Shown piece by piece: positions 32,629-42,387 of a DNA stretch of 64,000 bases (positions are counted from its first letter, which is position 1; each line of letters starts with the position of its first letter). The position numbers and the translations under genes are program-made. The stretch is from an uncultured Lachnospiraceae bacterium. GTDB taxonomy: Bacteria; Bacillota; Clostridia; Lachnospirales; Lachnospiraceae. Under the pieces are notes generated by a model. It had not been told where the DNA came from. It did not search any database and was given only the letters and a program-made list of their open reading frames with translations. The stretch lies in contig URSA01000013.1 in the NCBI GenBank assembly GCA_900550475.1, positions 9,754-73,753 of the forward strand, written 5' to 3'.

Positions 32629-34052
32629 TGCAGAATTATGATAAATTAAGCGAAGAGTGCGGTGTATTCGGCGCTTACGACTTTGACGGAGGGGATGTCT
32701 CCTCCACCATCTATTACGGTCTTCTGGCGCTTCAGCACAGAGGACAGGAGAGCTGCGGTATTGCGGTCAGCGACACCAACGGTCCCAAGGGCAAGGTGTT
32801 AAGCCACAAGGACATGGGACTTGTGAACGAGGGCTTTGACGCGGAGACGCTGTCCAAGCTGAAGGGCGATATCGGTGTGGGGCATGTCCGCTATTCTACG
32901 GCGGGAAGCTCCACCAGGGAGAACGCCCAGCCCCTCGTGCTCAATTATGTGAAGGGTACGCTGGGACTGGCGCACAACGGAAACCTGATCAATGCGCCGC
33001 AGCTAAGAAGAGAGCTGGAGTATACGGGTGCAATCTTCCAGACCACCATCGACTCGGAGGTGATCGCGTACCACATTGCGCGTGAGCGCTTAAATTCCAA
33101 ATCCGTTGAGGAGGCGGTTGGGCGCGCCATGAACAAGATCAAGGGAGCTTATTCCCTTGTGATCATGTCGCCCAGAAAGCTGATCGGCGCAAGGGATCCC
33201 TTCGGTTTCAGACCGCTCTGTATCGGAAAGAGGGACAATGTTTATCTTCTGGCGAGCGAGACCTGCGCGCTGGACACGGTGGGCGCTGCCTTTGTCCGAG
33301 ATGTGAGACCGGGAGAAATTGTGACGATCTCCCCCGAGAAGGGCATTGAGTCGGATATGTCCCATGCGCTGAAGCCGGAGGAAACGGCGAGATGCGTATT
33401 TGAATACATTTATTTTGCAAGGCCGGACAGCCATATTGACGGGGAGAGTGTATACAATTCCCGGATTCTGGCAGGGAAATTTCTGGCGATCGACTCCCCG
33501 GTGGAAGCGGATATGGTGGTGGGTGTTCCCGAGTCGGGCAACTGCGCCGCCATGGGTTATGCCATGCAGTCCGGCATCCCCTACGGAACCGCTTTTGTGA
33601 AGAACGCATATGTGGGGAGAACCTTTATCAAGCCGCAGCAGAAGAACCGTGAGAGCAGTGTGCAGGTGAAACTTAATGCCATCCGGGAATCCGTGGCGGG
33701 AAAGCGCATTATTATGATCGACGACTCCATCGTCAGAGGTACGACCTCAGACCGTATCGTCCGCATGCTGCGGGATGCGGGGGCGAAGGAGGTGCATATG
33801 CGCGTCAGCTCACCGCCCTTTTTGTGGCCCTGCTATTTCGGTACGGATGTACCGGCAAGGGAGCAGCTTATCGCATATAATCGCAGCGTGGAGGATATCA
33901 GCAGGCTGATCGGAACGGACAGTCTGGACTATCTGCGCGTGGAGAGACTTTCGGAGATCGTGAACAATCTGGGAATCTGCAAGGGCTGCTTTACGGGAAC
34001 CTACCCCATGGAGCCGCCCACGGAGGACATCAGAGGCGAGTTTGAGAAATAG
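32628..34052 (+). CDS. purF: Amidophosphoribosyltransferase
   Basis: 474 residues. It makes phosphoribosylamine from PRPP and glutamine, the committed step of purine synthesis. The first ten residues are a propeptide cut before nucleophile Cys11 (ECGVFGAY). The PRPP loop is IIMIDDSIVRGTTS. Cysteines in GICKGCFTGTYP match the C-terminal ligands of the [4Fe-4S] cluster of the Bacillus-type enzyme, so this is the oxygen-sensitive form. Confidence 0.96.
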   Translation: MQNYDKLSEECGVFGAYDFDGGDVSSTIYYGLLALQHRGQESCGIAVSDTNGPKGKVLSHKDMGLVNEGFDAETLSKLKGDIGVGHVRYSTAGSSTRENAQPLVLNYVKGTLGLAHNGNLINAPQLRRELEYTGAIFQTTIDSEVIAYHIARERLNSKSVEEAVGRAMNKIKGAYSLVIMSPRKLIGARDPFGFRPLCIGKRDNVYLLASETCALDTVGAAFVRDVRPGEIVTISPEKGIESDMSHALKPEETARCVFEYIYFARPDSHIDGESVYNSRILAGKFLAIDSPVEADMVVGVPESGNCAAMGYAMQSGIPYGTAFVKNAYVGRTFIKPQQKNRESSVQVKLNAIRESVAGKRIIMIDDSIVRGTTSDRIVRMLRDAGAKEVHMRVSSPPFLWPCYFGTDVPAREQLIAYNRSVEDISRLIGTDSLDYLRVERLSEIVNNLGICKGCFTGTYPMEPPTEDIRGEFEK

Positions 34053-34071
34053 ACTACGAGGAGGACTATCA

Positions 34072-35505
34072 GTGAGTACAGACGGTTATACAAGCCCCTT
34101 GTCGGAGCGCTATGCCAGCAAGGAAATGCAGTATATTTTTTCTCAGGACATGAAATTCCGCACATGGAGAAAGCTTTGGATCGCACTGGCGGAGACGGAA
34201 AAGGAGCTGGGACTTCCCATTACGGAGGAGCAGCTTGCAGAGCTTCGCGCCCACGCGGACGACATCAACTATGATGTGGCAAAAGCGCGGGAAAAAGAAG
34301 TGCGCCATGATGTCATGAGCCATGTGTACGCCTACGGCGTCCAGTGCCCGAAAGCAAAGGGCATCATCCATCTGGGTGCAACCTCCTGCTATGTGGGAGA
34401 CAATACGGATATTATCGTGATGACCGAGGCGCTGAAGCTGGTCAAGAAGAAACTGGTGAATGTCATGGCGGAGCTGGCAGCGTTTGCGGATAAGTACAAG
34501 GCGCAGCCCACGCTTGCCTTCACCCATTTCCAGCCTGCGCAGCCGACCACCGTGGGCAAGAGAGCCACGCTCTGGCTGCAGGAGTTCTGTCTGGATCTGG
34601 AGGATCTGGAGCATGTGCTTTCCACCATGAAGCTTTTGGGAAGCAAGGGAACCACCGGCACACAGGCATCCTTCCTTGAGCTGTTTGACGGGGATCAGGA
34701 AAAGATCGACAGGATCGATCCCATGATCGCGGAGAAGATGGGCTTTAAGGAGTGCTATCCCGTTTCCGGCCAGACTTATTCCAGAAAAGTAGATACCAGA
34801 GTTGCCAACGTGCTTGCCGGCATTGCGGCATCCGCACATAAGATGAGCAACGATATCCGCCTTTTGCAGCATTTGAAGGAGGTGGAGGAGCCGTTTGAGA
34901 AGAGCCAGATCGGTTCCTCGGCAATGGCTTACAAGAGAAATCCCATGCGCAGCGAGCGCATTGCGTCCTTGAGCCGTTATGTGATGGTGGATGCCTTAAA
35001 TCCGGCGATCACCTCCGCAACCCAGTGGTTTGAGAGAACACTGGACGATTCCGCAAACAAGCGTCTTTCCATCCCGGAGGGCTTCCTTGCCATCGACGGC
35101 ATTCTGGATCTGTGCCTGAATGTGGTGGACGGTCTTGTGGTGTACCCCAAGGTGATCGAGAAGCATATGCTGGCGGAGCTGCCTTTCATGGCGACGGAGA
35201 ATATTATGATGGATGCGGTGAAGGCGGGCGGCGACAGACAGGAGCTGCATGAGCGCATCCGCGAGCTTTCCATGGAAGCGGGCAGGAATGTGAAGGTGGA
35301 AGGAAAAGAGAACAATCTGCTGGAGCTGATCGCGGCGGATCCTGCGTTCAACCTTTCTCTGGAGGATCTGCAAAAGACGATGGAGCCTGCAAGATATACC
35401 GGACGCTCCAAGGAGCAGGTGGAGGCGTTCCTGACCAAGGTAGTCAGCCCCATTCTGGAGGCGAACAAGGCGCTTTTGGGTGTGAAAGCCGAGATTACGG
35501 TATAA
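34072..35505 (+). CDS. purB: Adenylosuccinate lyase
   Basis: 477 residues of the fumarase/aspartase superfamily. It splits SAICAR and adenylosuccinate, releasing fumarate. The signature GSSAMAYKRNPMRSE holds the catalytic serine loop; HLGATSCYVGDN and THFQPAQPTTVGKR are other conserved blocks. The start is GTG 34072 with a strong GAGGAGG site; the open frame runs further up but into purF. It is 19 bases from purF, the third gene of the purC-purF-purB operon. Confidence 0.95.
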   Translation: MSTDGYTSPLSERYASKEMQYIFSQDMKFRTWRKLWIALAETEKELGLPITEEQLAELRAHADDINYDVAKAREKEVRHDVMSHVYAYGVQCPKAKGIIHLGATSCYVGDNTDIIVMTEALKLVKKKLVNVMAELAAFADKYKAQPTLAFTHFQPAQPTTVGKRATLWLQEFCLDLEDLEHVLSTMKLLGSKGTTGTQASFLELFDGDQEKIDRIDPMIAEKMGFKECYPVSGQTYSRKVDTRVANVLAGIAASAHKMSNDIRLLQHLKEVEEPFEKSQIGSSAMAYKRNPMRSERIASLSRYVMVDALNPAITSATQWFERTLDDSANKRLSIPEGFLAIDGILDLCLNVVDGLVVYPKVIEKHMLAELPFMATENIMMDAVKAGGDRQELHERIRELSMEAGRNVKVEGKENNLLELIAADPAFNLSLEDLQKTMEPARYTGRSKEQVEAFLTKVVSPILEANKALLGVKAEITV

Positions 35506-35547
35506 CAAGATAACACACTCTTATACGTTCCATAAATAATATTGATT

Positions 35548-35575
35548 TTACTTATATGATGCTATGGGCTATAAT
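35548..35575 (+). promoter_or_regulatory. Possible purA promoter
   Basis: TTACTT at 35548-35553, 16-base spacer and perfect TATAAT at 35570-35575. It separates purA from the purCFB operon. Confidence 0.5.
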
Positions 35576-35630
35576 GGGTAAGTAACAGGTAAAATCAGCC
35601 GGGATATCCGGGAAGAAAGGAACGAAGAGA

Positions 35631-36926
35631 ATGGTAAAAGCAGTTGTAGGAGCAAACTGGGGTGACGAAGGAAAGGGAAAGATCACCGATATGATGGCGG
35701 AAAATGCCGACATCATCGTGCGCTTTCAGGGAGGCGCAAACGCAGGGCATACGATCGTGAACAATTACGGCAAATTTGCGCTGCACACACTTCCGTCCGG
35801 CGTATTCTACAATCATACGACGAGTGTGATCGGAAACGGCGTGGCGCTGAATATTCCCATCCTGATCAACGAGATCAAATCCATCACGGACAGGGATGTG
35901 CCCATGCCGAAGATTCTGGTCTCCGACCGCGCACAGATCGTGATGCCGTATCACGTCCTGTTTGACCAGTACGAGGAGGAGAGACTCGGAAAGAAGTCTT
36001 TCGGCTCCACAAAGTCGGGCATTGCACCGTTCTATTCAGATAAATATGCAAAGATCGGTTTTCAGGTAAACGAGCTTTTCGACGAGGAGGTACTCAGAGA
36101 AAAGGTATACCGTGTGCTGGAGACCAAGAATATTCTGCTGACTCATTTGTACCACAAGGATCCCATCGATGCGGAGGAGCTGATTGCGACGCTGCATGAG
36201 TACAGGGATATGATCGCCCCCTATGTGTGTGATGTTTCCTCTTTCTTAAACAAGGCACTGAAGGAGGGAAAGACCATTCTTTTAGAGGGACAGCTCGGAA
36301 CCTTAAAGGATCCGGATCACGGCATCTACCCCATGGTAACTTCTTCCTCTACACTGGCGGCATACGGCGCAATCGGCGCAGGCATTCCGCCCTATGAGAT
36401 CAGGGAGATTGTGACGGTCTGCAAGGCATATTCCTCCGCAGTCGGCGCAGGCGCTTTTGTTTCCGAGATTTTCGGGGACGAGGCGGACGAGCTGAGAAGA
36501 CGCGGCGGCGACGGCGGCGAGTTCGGCGCGACCACCGGTAGACCCAGACGCATGGGATGGTTTGACTGCGTGGCTTCCAAATACGGCTGCCGTATGCAGG
36601 GAACTACGGATGTAGCGTTCACGGTGCTGGATGTGCTGGGATATCTGGACGAGATTCCGGTATGTACGGGATATGAGATCGACGGCGAGGTGACGGACGA
36701 GTTCCCCGTTACCCATAGGCTTGAGAAGGCAAAGCCGGTACTGACGGTGCTGCCGGGCTGGAAGTGCGAGATCCGCGGTATCAAAAAGTACGAGGAGCTT
36801 CCCGAGAACTGCCGCAAGTATGTGGAGTTTATTGAGCAGCAGATCGGTTATCCCATTACCATGGTGAGCAACGGACCGGGACGCGACGACATTATCTATC
36901 GTGAGAGTCCCTTGAAGAAGGCGTGA
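35631..36926 (+). CDS. purA: Adenylosuccinate synthetase
   Basis: 431 residues. It makes adenylosuccinate from IMP, GTP and aspartate, the first step from IMP to AMP; PurB then finishes it. Motifs: the GTP-binding GANWGDEGKGK with catalytic Asp, QGGANAGHT with catalytic His, GTLKDPDHGIYP, and TGRPRRMGWFD for aspartate binding. Site AAGAAAGGAACG. The small membrane protein gene follows seven bases after the stop. Confidence 0.96.
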   Translation: MVKAVVGANWGDEGKGKITDMMAENADIIVRFQGGANAGHTIVNNYGKFALHTLPSGVFYNHTTSVIGNGVALNIPILINEIKSITDRDVPMPKILVSDRAQIVMPYHVLFDQYEEERLGKKSFGSTKSGIAPFYSDKYAKIGFQVNELFDEEVLREKVYRVLETKNILLTHLYHKDPIDAEELIATLHEYRDMIAPYVCDVSSFLNKALKEGKTILLEGQLGTLKDPDHGIYPMVTSSSTLAAYGAIGAGIPPYEIREIVTVCKAYSSAVGAGAFVSEIFGDEADELRRRGGDGGEFGATTGRPRRMGWFDCVASKYGCRMQGTTDVAFTVLDVLGYLDEIPVCTGYEIDGEVTDEFPVTHRLEKAKPVLTVLPGWKCEIRGIKKYEELPENCRKYVEFIEQQIGYPITMVSNGPGRDDIIYRESPLKKA

Positions 36927-36933
36927 GGTCAGA

Positions 36934-37239
36934 ATGAAAAAAAGAACAGCAAAGCAGATCGCAGCGCTTGTGGCGGTGATTCTGCTGGCAGCACTCTATA
37001 TCGTGACGCTGGTGGTCGCAATCGTGGATCCCACGGCGTCCGGCAAGTGGTTTGTAGGCTGTCTGGTCTGCACCATGGCGGTTCCCCTTCTTGCGTGGAT
37101 CTTTATCTGGATCTACGGGGAAACCACCGGAAAGAAGACCATCGCGGATCTGCACCTGATGCAGGATGCGGATGGGGTGGACGGTGCGGATGCACAGGAG
37201 ACTGTGGATGCAGAGACTGCCGATACAGAAACAAAATAA
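36934..37239 (+). CDS. Small two-helix membrane protein
   Basis: 101 residues: basic start MKKRTAKQ, one helix at about 9-30 (ALVAVILLAALYIVTLVVAI), a second at about 40-62, then an acidic C-terminal tail rich in D, A and E. The tail has repeated DA/ET units (DGADAQETVDAETADTETK). It is seven bases after purA and has a weak GAGGTC site. No family is recognised. It may be co-transcribed with purA, but no role in purine metabolism can be claimed. Confidence 0.65.
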   Translation: MKKRTAKQIAALVAVILLAALYIVTLVVAIVDPTASGKWFVGCLVCTMAVPLLAWIFIWIYGETTGKKTIADLHLMQDADGVDGADAQETVDAETADTETK

Positions 37240-37242
37240 AGA

Positions 37243-37848
37243 CTACGGTTCTGAGAGGAGCGCCTCAAGCTCCGATCTGGCCTGAGAGAGCGTTTGAAAA
37301 TGTATGCCGTGGATGCCCAGTGCTTCCGCGGCATTTACATTGCGCAGGGTGTCGTCCAGAAAGACGCACTCTTCGGCGCGCAGCCCGTAGCGTGTTAAAA
37401 GTAACTGATAGATGGCGGGATCCGGCTTGGTCAGCTTGACCTTGCAGGAGAAGATGCCGCCGTCCGTGTGAGGGACAAAATCCAGAACGGAGGGACATTC
37501 CCGGAGCGCCTTCTCGGAGAAGTTTGACAGATAGAGCACCTGCAGCCCTCTGCCGTGCAGCTCCTCGATCCAGGGGATGGCGTAGTCGTAGCGCAGAAGC
37601 AGACCGGAGAAATCCGCAAGGGATTCCCGCAGCTCCTTTTCGATCGAAGGGTCGTTTTTTATGAAAAGGGCAAGGATTTCATCGTCGGACAGCTTTCCTA
37701 AATCATATTCGTTCCAGGCGGGGCTTAATACGGTGGCCTTCCCCAGCTTTTCCAGTGTTTCGGCGTCATAGCCGAAAGAGGCGAAGAACTCCTGCCAGGC
37801 AAAGCCCGCAAGGACGTTTCCGATGTCGAAAATAACGGTTTTGATCAT
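37243..37848 (-). CDS. HAD-superfamily hydrolase
   Basis: 201 residues from MIKTVIFDIGNVLAG, with site AAGGAGAA. HAD motif I is FDIGNVL, where the second Asp is replaced by asparagine (D-x-G-N), a pattern common in the HAD-IA/YihX-like group. Motif II is YLSNFSE, the conserved lysine lies in KLTKPDPAIY, and motif IV is VFLDDTLRN. Likely a phosphatase of sugar phosphates or nucleotides. The ATGA overlap with the LysR gene shows they are one operon. Confidence 0.85.
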   Translation of the reverse strand: MIKTVIFDIGNVLAGFAWQEFFASFGYDAETLEKLGKATVLSPAWNEYDLGKLSDDEILALFIKNDPSIEKELRESLADFSGLLLRYDYAIPWIEELHGRGLQVLYLSNFSEKALRECPSVLDFVPHTDGGIFSCKVKLTKPDPAIYQLLLTRYGLRAEECVFLDDTLRNVNAAEALGIHGIHFQTLSQARSELEALLSEP

Positions 37849-38756
37849 AATGTGTTCTCCTTCTTTTGCTGTGCGTTCTCTATGATTGTCCACAGATTTT
37901 TTGCAGCGGTTGACATGGGATTTTTTGTGTTTCTTACAATACAGATCTCCCTTTTGGGAATAATCTTATTGAAGCGCAGTTCAAAAAGCTTGCCGGATTG
38001 CAGGTGGGGCAGCGCAAAGTCCCGCACCACACAGCCGACGCCCAGATTGCGGAGCGCAAACTGCACGATCATATCGCTGGTGGCAAGCTCAAACTCGGGG
38101 TGAACCGATGCGTGGTTCTGTTCCAGAAAGGCGTCCATGTAGCGGCGCGTGCTGGTGTCGCCCTCAAGACAGATCAGGGGAAGCTCGCCAAGCACGGACA
38201 GATCCAGCGTGCGGTGCTTGTAGGAGATGAACCGTCTGCCACAGACAAAGGTGTCCTGTATGGGATGGACGGCGACCGCCTCTGCAGCGGGAAGGGAATC
38301 GAAAGGCGTGCTGACGGCGCCGAAATCGATCTGTCCGTTTTCCAGATTCGCCAGTGTCTCCGGGGTGGGAGCGTTCGTGACCACGACCTTGATGGAAGGG
38401 TAGCATTCGTGAAACTGTTCCAGAAACGGAAGCAGGCAGAACTGCAGCGTCATGTCGCTTGCACCGATGCGAACCTCCCCAAGCTCCAGATTCAGCATCT
38501 GCCGCAGCTTTTGTTCCCCCATGGCGATCTGTTCACAGCCCTTTGCAACATAGGAATATAAAAGCTCCCCCTCGGGCGTCAGCCGCACTCCCTTGGAAAC
38601 GCGGGTGAAGAGGGGCGTGCCGAGCTGTGCCTCCAGTGCCTTTAGGGACTGGCTGACGGCAGGCTGCGACACCGACAGGATACCGGCAGCCTGTGTGAGG
38701 GAGCCGGTTCTGGCAACATGATAAAAAACCTTGTAGTATTCCAGATTGGTGGTCAT
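37845..38756 (-). CDS. LysR family transcription regulator
   Basis: 303 residues from MTTNLEYYKVFYHVARTGS, with site AAAGGAAT. The N-terminal helix-turn-helix is SLTQAAGILSVSQPAVSQSLK. The C-terminal two-lobed effector-binding domain starts near residue 90 (LGEVRIGAS). It lies upstream of the HAD gene in the same operon and is divergent from the YitT gene, 166 bases away. LysR regulators usually control the divergent neighbour, so YitT is the first candidate target. The inducer is unknown. Confidence 0.9.
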   Translation of the reverse strand: MTTNLEYYKVFYHVARTGSLTQAAGILSVSQPAVSQSLKALEAQLGTPLFTRVSKGVRLTPEGELLYSYVAKGCEQIAMGEQKLRQMLNLELGEVRIGASDMTLQFCLLPFLEQFHECYPSIKVVVTNAPTPETLANLENGQIDFGAVSTPFDSLPAAEAVAVHPIQDTFVCGRRFISYKHRTLDLSVLGELPLICLEGDTSTRRYMDAFLEQNHASVHPEFELATSDMIVQFALRNLGVGCVVRDFALPHLQSGKLFELRFNKIIPKREICIVRNTKNPMSTAAKNLWTIIENAQQKKENTL

Positions 38757-38856
38757 GGGATTCCTTTCCGATAAAAATGCGGGTATTTTCAAACCACCCC
38801 CATTCTACTACAAAAGAGGGAAATGGGCAACCGCGCCGGGAGAGAGCCGATTTACA

Positions 38857-38886
38857 TTCGACAAATGTCTGCGTATCATTTATAAT
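38857..38886 (+). promoter_or_regulatory. YitT gene promoter
   Basis: TTCGAC at 38857-38862, 18-base spacer, TATAAT at 38881-38886. The predicted start near 38893 favours ATG 38923 over ATG 38899. Confidence 0.55.
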
Positions 38887-38922
38887 GGAGTGGAAGATAT
38901 GAGAGGGAAAGCGGAGAGCAGT

Positions 38923-39780
38923 ATGATACAGAAACGGAAAAAGATTTTTTTGGAATATCTGATATTGACACTTGCCACGATCCTGTTGGTGGTGGGGGTA
39001 TATGTGTTTAAATTTCCCAACCATTTTTCGTTCGGCGGTGTGACCGGCCTCGCGGTGGTGCTGGGTGAGGTGATGCCCGTGAGCCCCGCAACCATCAACT
39101 TTGCGATCAATATGGTGCTTCTGGTGCTGGGATTTTTGTTTTTGGGGAAGGAGACGGGATTAAAGACGGTTTACGTTTCCCTCCTCACCTCAGTGGGGCT
39201 CAGCTTTCTTGAGTGGGCGGCGCCCATGGAGGGGCCTCTGACCACACAGCCCGTGCTGGAGCTGATCTTTGCCGTTGTGCTGCCCGCGGTCAGCAGCGCC
39301 ATTCTCTTTAATGTGGGAGCCTCCGGCGGAGGAACGGACATTATCGCCATGATCCTAAAAAAATACACCAGCGTCTCCATCGGCATTGCGCTTTTTGCGG
39401 TGGACCTTCTGATCGTGATTGCCTCCTGTCTGGTATTTGACATTCAGACGGGATTGTTTTCCTTCTGCGGCCTGATGGCGAAAACGCTGGTGATCGACGG
39501 CGTGATCGAGAACATCAATCTGTGCAAATATTTTACCATTGTCTGCGACGATGCGGAGCCGGTCTGCCACTATATCAACGAGACACTGAAACGTTCCGCC
39601 ACGGTCTATCGGGCGGAGGGAGCCTATTCCCACCAGGAAAAGACCATTATTCTTACTGTGATGAAGAGAAGTCAGGCGGTGATGCTGCGGAATTTCATCA
39701 AAAAGACCCAGCCCACGGCATTTATGATGATCACCAACAGCAGCGAGATCATCGGTAAGGGCTTCAGAGGATTGAACTGA
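38923..39780 (+). CDS. YitT family membrane protein
   Basis: 285 residues from MIQKRKKIFLEYL. Five or six membrane helices fill residues 10-195, with the family motif FNVGASGGGTDIIAMIL. The C-terminal 80 residues are a DUF2179 domain that ends in MMITNSSEIIGKGFRG. The function of YitT proteins is not established; transport has been suggested. The ATG at 38899 (MRGKAESS) is a possible alternative start. A terminator follows directly. Confidence 0.88.
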   Translation: MIQKRKKIFLEYLILTLATILLVVGVYVFKFPNHFSFGGVTGLAVVLGEVMPVSPATINFAINMVLLVLGFLFLGKETGLKTVYVSLLTSVGLSFLEWAAPMEGPLTTQPVLELIFAVVLPAVSSAILFNVGASGGGTDIIAMILKKYTSVSIGIALFAVDLLIVIASCLVFDIQTGLFSFCGLMAKTLVIDGVIENINLCKYFTIVCDDAEPVCHYINETLKRSATVYRAEGAYSHQEKTIILTVMKRSQAVMLRNFIKKTQPTAFMMITNSSEIIGKGFRGLN

Positions 39781-39793
39781 CACACGCAAAAAC

Positions 39794-39825
39794 CCCCGGC
39801 AGTCAAATGGCTGTCGGGGATTTTT
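39794..39825 (+). terminator. YitT gene terminator
   Basis: CCCCGGCAG at 39794-39802 pairs with CTGTCGGGG at 39811-39819, followed by ATTTTT. Confidence 0.85.
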
Positions 39826-40008
39826 ATAGGGGAGGATAAGTATTAAATTTATCTTTCGTGTCTGGTAACAGTATGGGCGGGAAGGACTGCTTTTATACAG
39901 CAAAATATAATTTTTTTCAATAAAAGAAATCAGTCTTTTTTTGAGAGAAAAAATATTGTAATATGGTAGGGACAAAATTGCGGAGCAATCTGCGGAACGG
40001 AGTACGAC

Positions 40009-40989
40009 ATGAGGAGACGGACAGAAAAGCTATGGATATGCGCGGCGGCATTGCTGGTGCTTTGCCTTTCGGCGGCAGGCTGCGGGAAGAAGACCGGAAC
40101 ACAGGTGAGGATCGGGGCGTTGAAGGGCCCCACGACCATCGGCCTGCTCAGACTGATGGAGGAGGCAGAGGCGAAGGAAACGGAGAACGATTATGATGTG
40201 AGGATGGCGGTGGGAGCGGACGAGCTGACGCCGCTTATGATAAAAGGGGAGCTTGACATTGCGCTTGTGCCTGCGAATGTGGCGGCGATCCTCTACAACA
40301 AGACGGAGGGGGCGGTCAGCGTGATCGACATCAATACTCTGGGCGTTCTGTATATGGTATCGGGGGATGAGAGCATTGAGAGCTTTGCGGATCTTACGGG
40401 AAAGACCATCTACCTGACGGGAAAGGGAACCACGCCGGAGTATGTGCTTTCCTATCTGCTTTCGGCAAACGGGATCGACCAGAGTGAGGTAGTCTGCGAT
40501 TACCGGTCAGAGGCGACGGAGGTGGCGGCGCTTCTCGCGGAGAACCCGGATGCGGTGGGACTGCTTCCCCAGCCCTTTGTGACGGCGGCATGCGCGCAGA
40601 ACGAGGCGCTTTCCGTGAGACTGTCCATGACGGAGGAGTGGGAGAAGGTGCAGAAGGACGGCAGCAGTCTTGTGACCGGCGTCACGGTGGTGAGAAATGC
40701 CTTTCTGGAGGAGAACCCGGAAGCGGTGAAGCAGTTCCTTGCAGACCACGCAAGGAGCGCCGCCTATGTGCAGAGCAATCCCGACGAGACCGCGGCGCTC
40801 TGTGTCAAGGCGGAGATCATTGCCAAGGAGCCCATTGCGAAGAAGGCAATTCCGGCCTGCAACATTACCTGCATTACGGGGCAGGAGATGAAGCAGGCGC
40901 TCACGGGGTATCTGCAGGTATTGTATGAACTGAATCCCGAATCGGTGGGCAGCAGCATGCCGGAGGACGGATTTTATTATGTCCCTTAG
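40009..40989 (+). CDS. Substrate-binding lipoprotein of an ABC importer (SsuA/TauA-like)
   Basis: 326 residues. The signal peptide ends in the lipobox SAAGC, so the mature protein is anchored on the outside of the membrane. The fold is that of type II periplasmic binding proteins of the NitT/TauT group (IGALKGPTTIGL; GELDIALVPANVAA; GVLYMVSGDE). It delivers its ligand to the fused permease-ATPase encoded nine bases downstream. Ligands of this group include sulfonates, nitrate and thiamine precursors; nothing here selects one. A -10-like TAATAT near 39959 may be its promoter. Confidence 0.88.
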   Translation: MRRRTEKLWICAAALLVLCLSAAGCGKKTGTQVRIGALKGPTTIGLLRLMEEAEAKETENDYDVRMAVGADELTPLMIKGELDIALVPANVAAILYNKTEGAVSVIDINTLGVLYMVSGDESIESFADLTGKTIYLTGKGTTPEYVLSYLLSANGIDQSEVVCDYRSEATEVAALLAENPDAVGLLPQPFVTAACAQNEALSVRLSMTEEWEKVQKDGSSLVTGVTVVRNAFLEENPEAVKQFLADHARSAAYVQSNPDETAALCVKAEIIAKEPIAKKAIPACNITCITGQEMKQALTGYLQVLYELNPESVGSSMPEDGFYYVP

Positions 40990-40998
40990 GAGAGGTGC

Positions 40999-42387
40999 AT
41001 GGAAAACGGTGCGCACATAAAGAGAAAAAAGTGGATAGAGAGCGTGCTTGCGGCATGCTTCTGGCTGTGCGTCTGGCAGGTGGCGGCGCTTCTTGCGGAC
41101 AACAGCCTTTTGTTTGCAGGCCCGGCTGACACGGCGGCAGCCCTGTGCAGGGGGATTGTGACCGCAAAGTTCTGGCAGAGCATCTGGGGGTCTGTGATCC
41201 GGATCCTCTGCGGCTTTTTTTGCGCAGTGGCGGTCGGCGGCGTGCTTGCGGCGGCGGCCTTCCGGTGGCGGTTTGCGGAGCGGCTTTTGTCCCCGTTTAT
41301 GACCTTCTGCAAGGCGGTGCCTGTGGCAGCCTTTTCCGTGATCCTGCTGATCTGGCTCGGCGGGGAGCGGCTTTCCGCCGTGATCGCGCTTCTGGTGGCA
41401 CTGCCCATCGTGTATGTCAATGTGTACGAGGGACTGTCCCATGCGGATCCGAAACTTGCGGAGATGGCGGCGGTGTTTGAGATGCCCCGGTTCAACCGCA
41501 TTTTCTACCTGTACCGGCCTGCGCTGGCACCCTTTGCGGAGAGCTGCCTCAGGACGGGCATGGGCATGAGCATCAAGGCGGGGATCGCGGCGGAGGTGAT
41601 CGGCATGGCGGAGCGATCCATCGGCGGCAGGCTGTACGAAGCCAAGATCTATCTGGATACGGCGGGTGTGTTTGCGTGGACGGCGGTGGTGATCCTGTTG
41701 AGCGCCTGCATGGAATGGGGCGTGCTGTTTTTGTGGAGGGGGTTCTGCCGGTGGAAGCCGCAGCCCCATGCAGGCAGAAGGAGCGCGGGCAGACAGCACA
41801 CGGGCGGACAGGGGATCGTGCTTGAAAAAATCTCCAAGGCATACGGCAAAAAGCAGGTGCTTACAGAGTTTTCCGCACGGTGGGAGCCGGGTTCCGTCCA
41901 TTGCCTGATGGCGCCCTCCGGGAGCGGAAAAACCACTCTGCTTCGTCTGCTGGCGGGTCTGGAGCGTCCGGACGGGGGAGAGTTTGAGAGCGGGGATAAA
42001 ATTGCCATGGTGTTTCAGGAGGACAGGCTGTGCGAGGAGGAGCCAGCGCTTTGCAATGTGGAGCTTGTCTGTAAGAGCAGGCAGGCGGCAAGGGCGTGTC
42101 TGGAGACACTTCTTCCCGGGGAGGATTTGGAGCAGAAGGTTTCGGCGCTCTCCGGCGGAATGCGGAGGAGAGTGTGTCTGGCGCGGGCGCTGGCAGCGGA
42201 ATCCGAGGTGCTGCTTCTGGATGAGCCCTTCACCGGTCTGGACGGGGAAAACAGGGACAACGCAGCCCGGGTGATCCGGGAGTGGCAGAGAGGCAGGACG
42301 ATGGTTGTGGCGACCCATGAGGCGGAGGATGCCGAAAGGCTGTCCGGGGAAATCCGGGACATGCAGAAGGAATGGAAAAAGGCGTAG
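40999..42387 (+). CDS. ABC importer: permease and ATPase fused in one chain
   Basis: 462 residues. Residues 1-250 are an SsuC-like permease with about six helices and the EAA-type loop around GLSHADPKLAEMAAVFEMP. After a basic linker (about 250-268), residues 270-462 are an ABC ATPase with Walker A APSGSGKTTLL, Q-loop MVFQEDRL, signature LSGGMRRRVCLARAL, Walker B VLLLDEPFTGLD and H-loop VATHE. These domains are normally two genes (ssuC and ssuB). The frame is continuous, with no start codon and ribosome site at the junction that would indicate an unfused gene. The ATPase is compact at about 190 residues. Confidence 0.9.
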   Translation: MENGAHIKRKKWIESVLAACFWLCVWQVAALLADNSLLFAGPADTAAALCRGIVTAKFWQSIWGSVIRILCGFFCAVAVGGVLAAAAFRWRFAERLLSPFMTFCKAVPVAAFSVILLIWLGGERLSAVIALLVALPIVYVNVYEGLSHADPKLAEMAAVFEMPRFNRIFYLYRPALAPFAESCLRTGMGMSIKAGIAAEVIGMAERSIGGRLYEAKIYLDTAGVFAWTAVVILLSACMEWGVLFLWRGFCRWKPQPHAGRRSAGRQHTGGQGIVLEKISKAYGKKQVLTEFSARWEPGSVHCLMAPSGSGKTTLLRLLAGLERPDGGEFESGDKIAMVFQEDRLCEEEPALCNVELVCKSRQAARACLETLLPGEDLEQKVSALSGGMRRRVCLARALAAESEVLLLDEPFTGLDGENRDNAARVIREWQRGRTMVVATHEAEDAERLSGEIRDMQKEWKKA

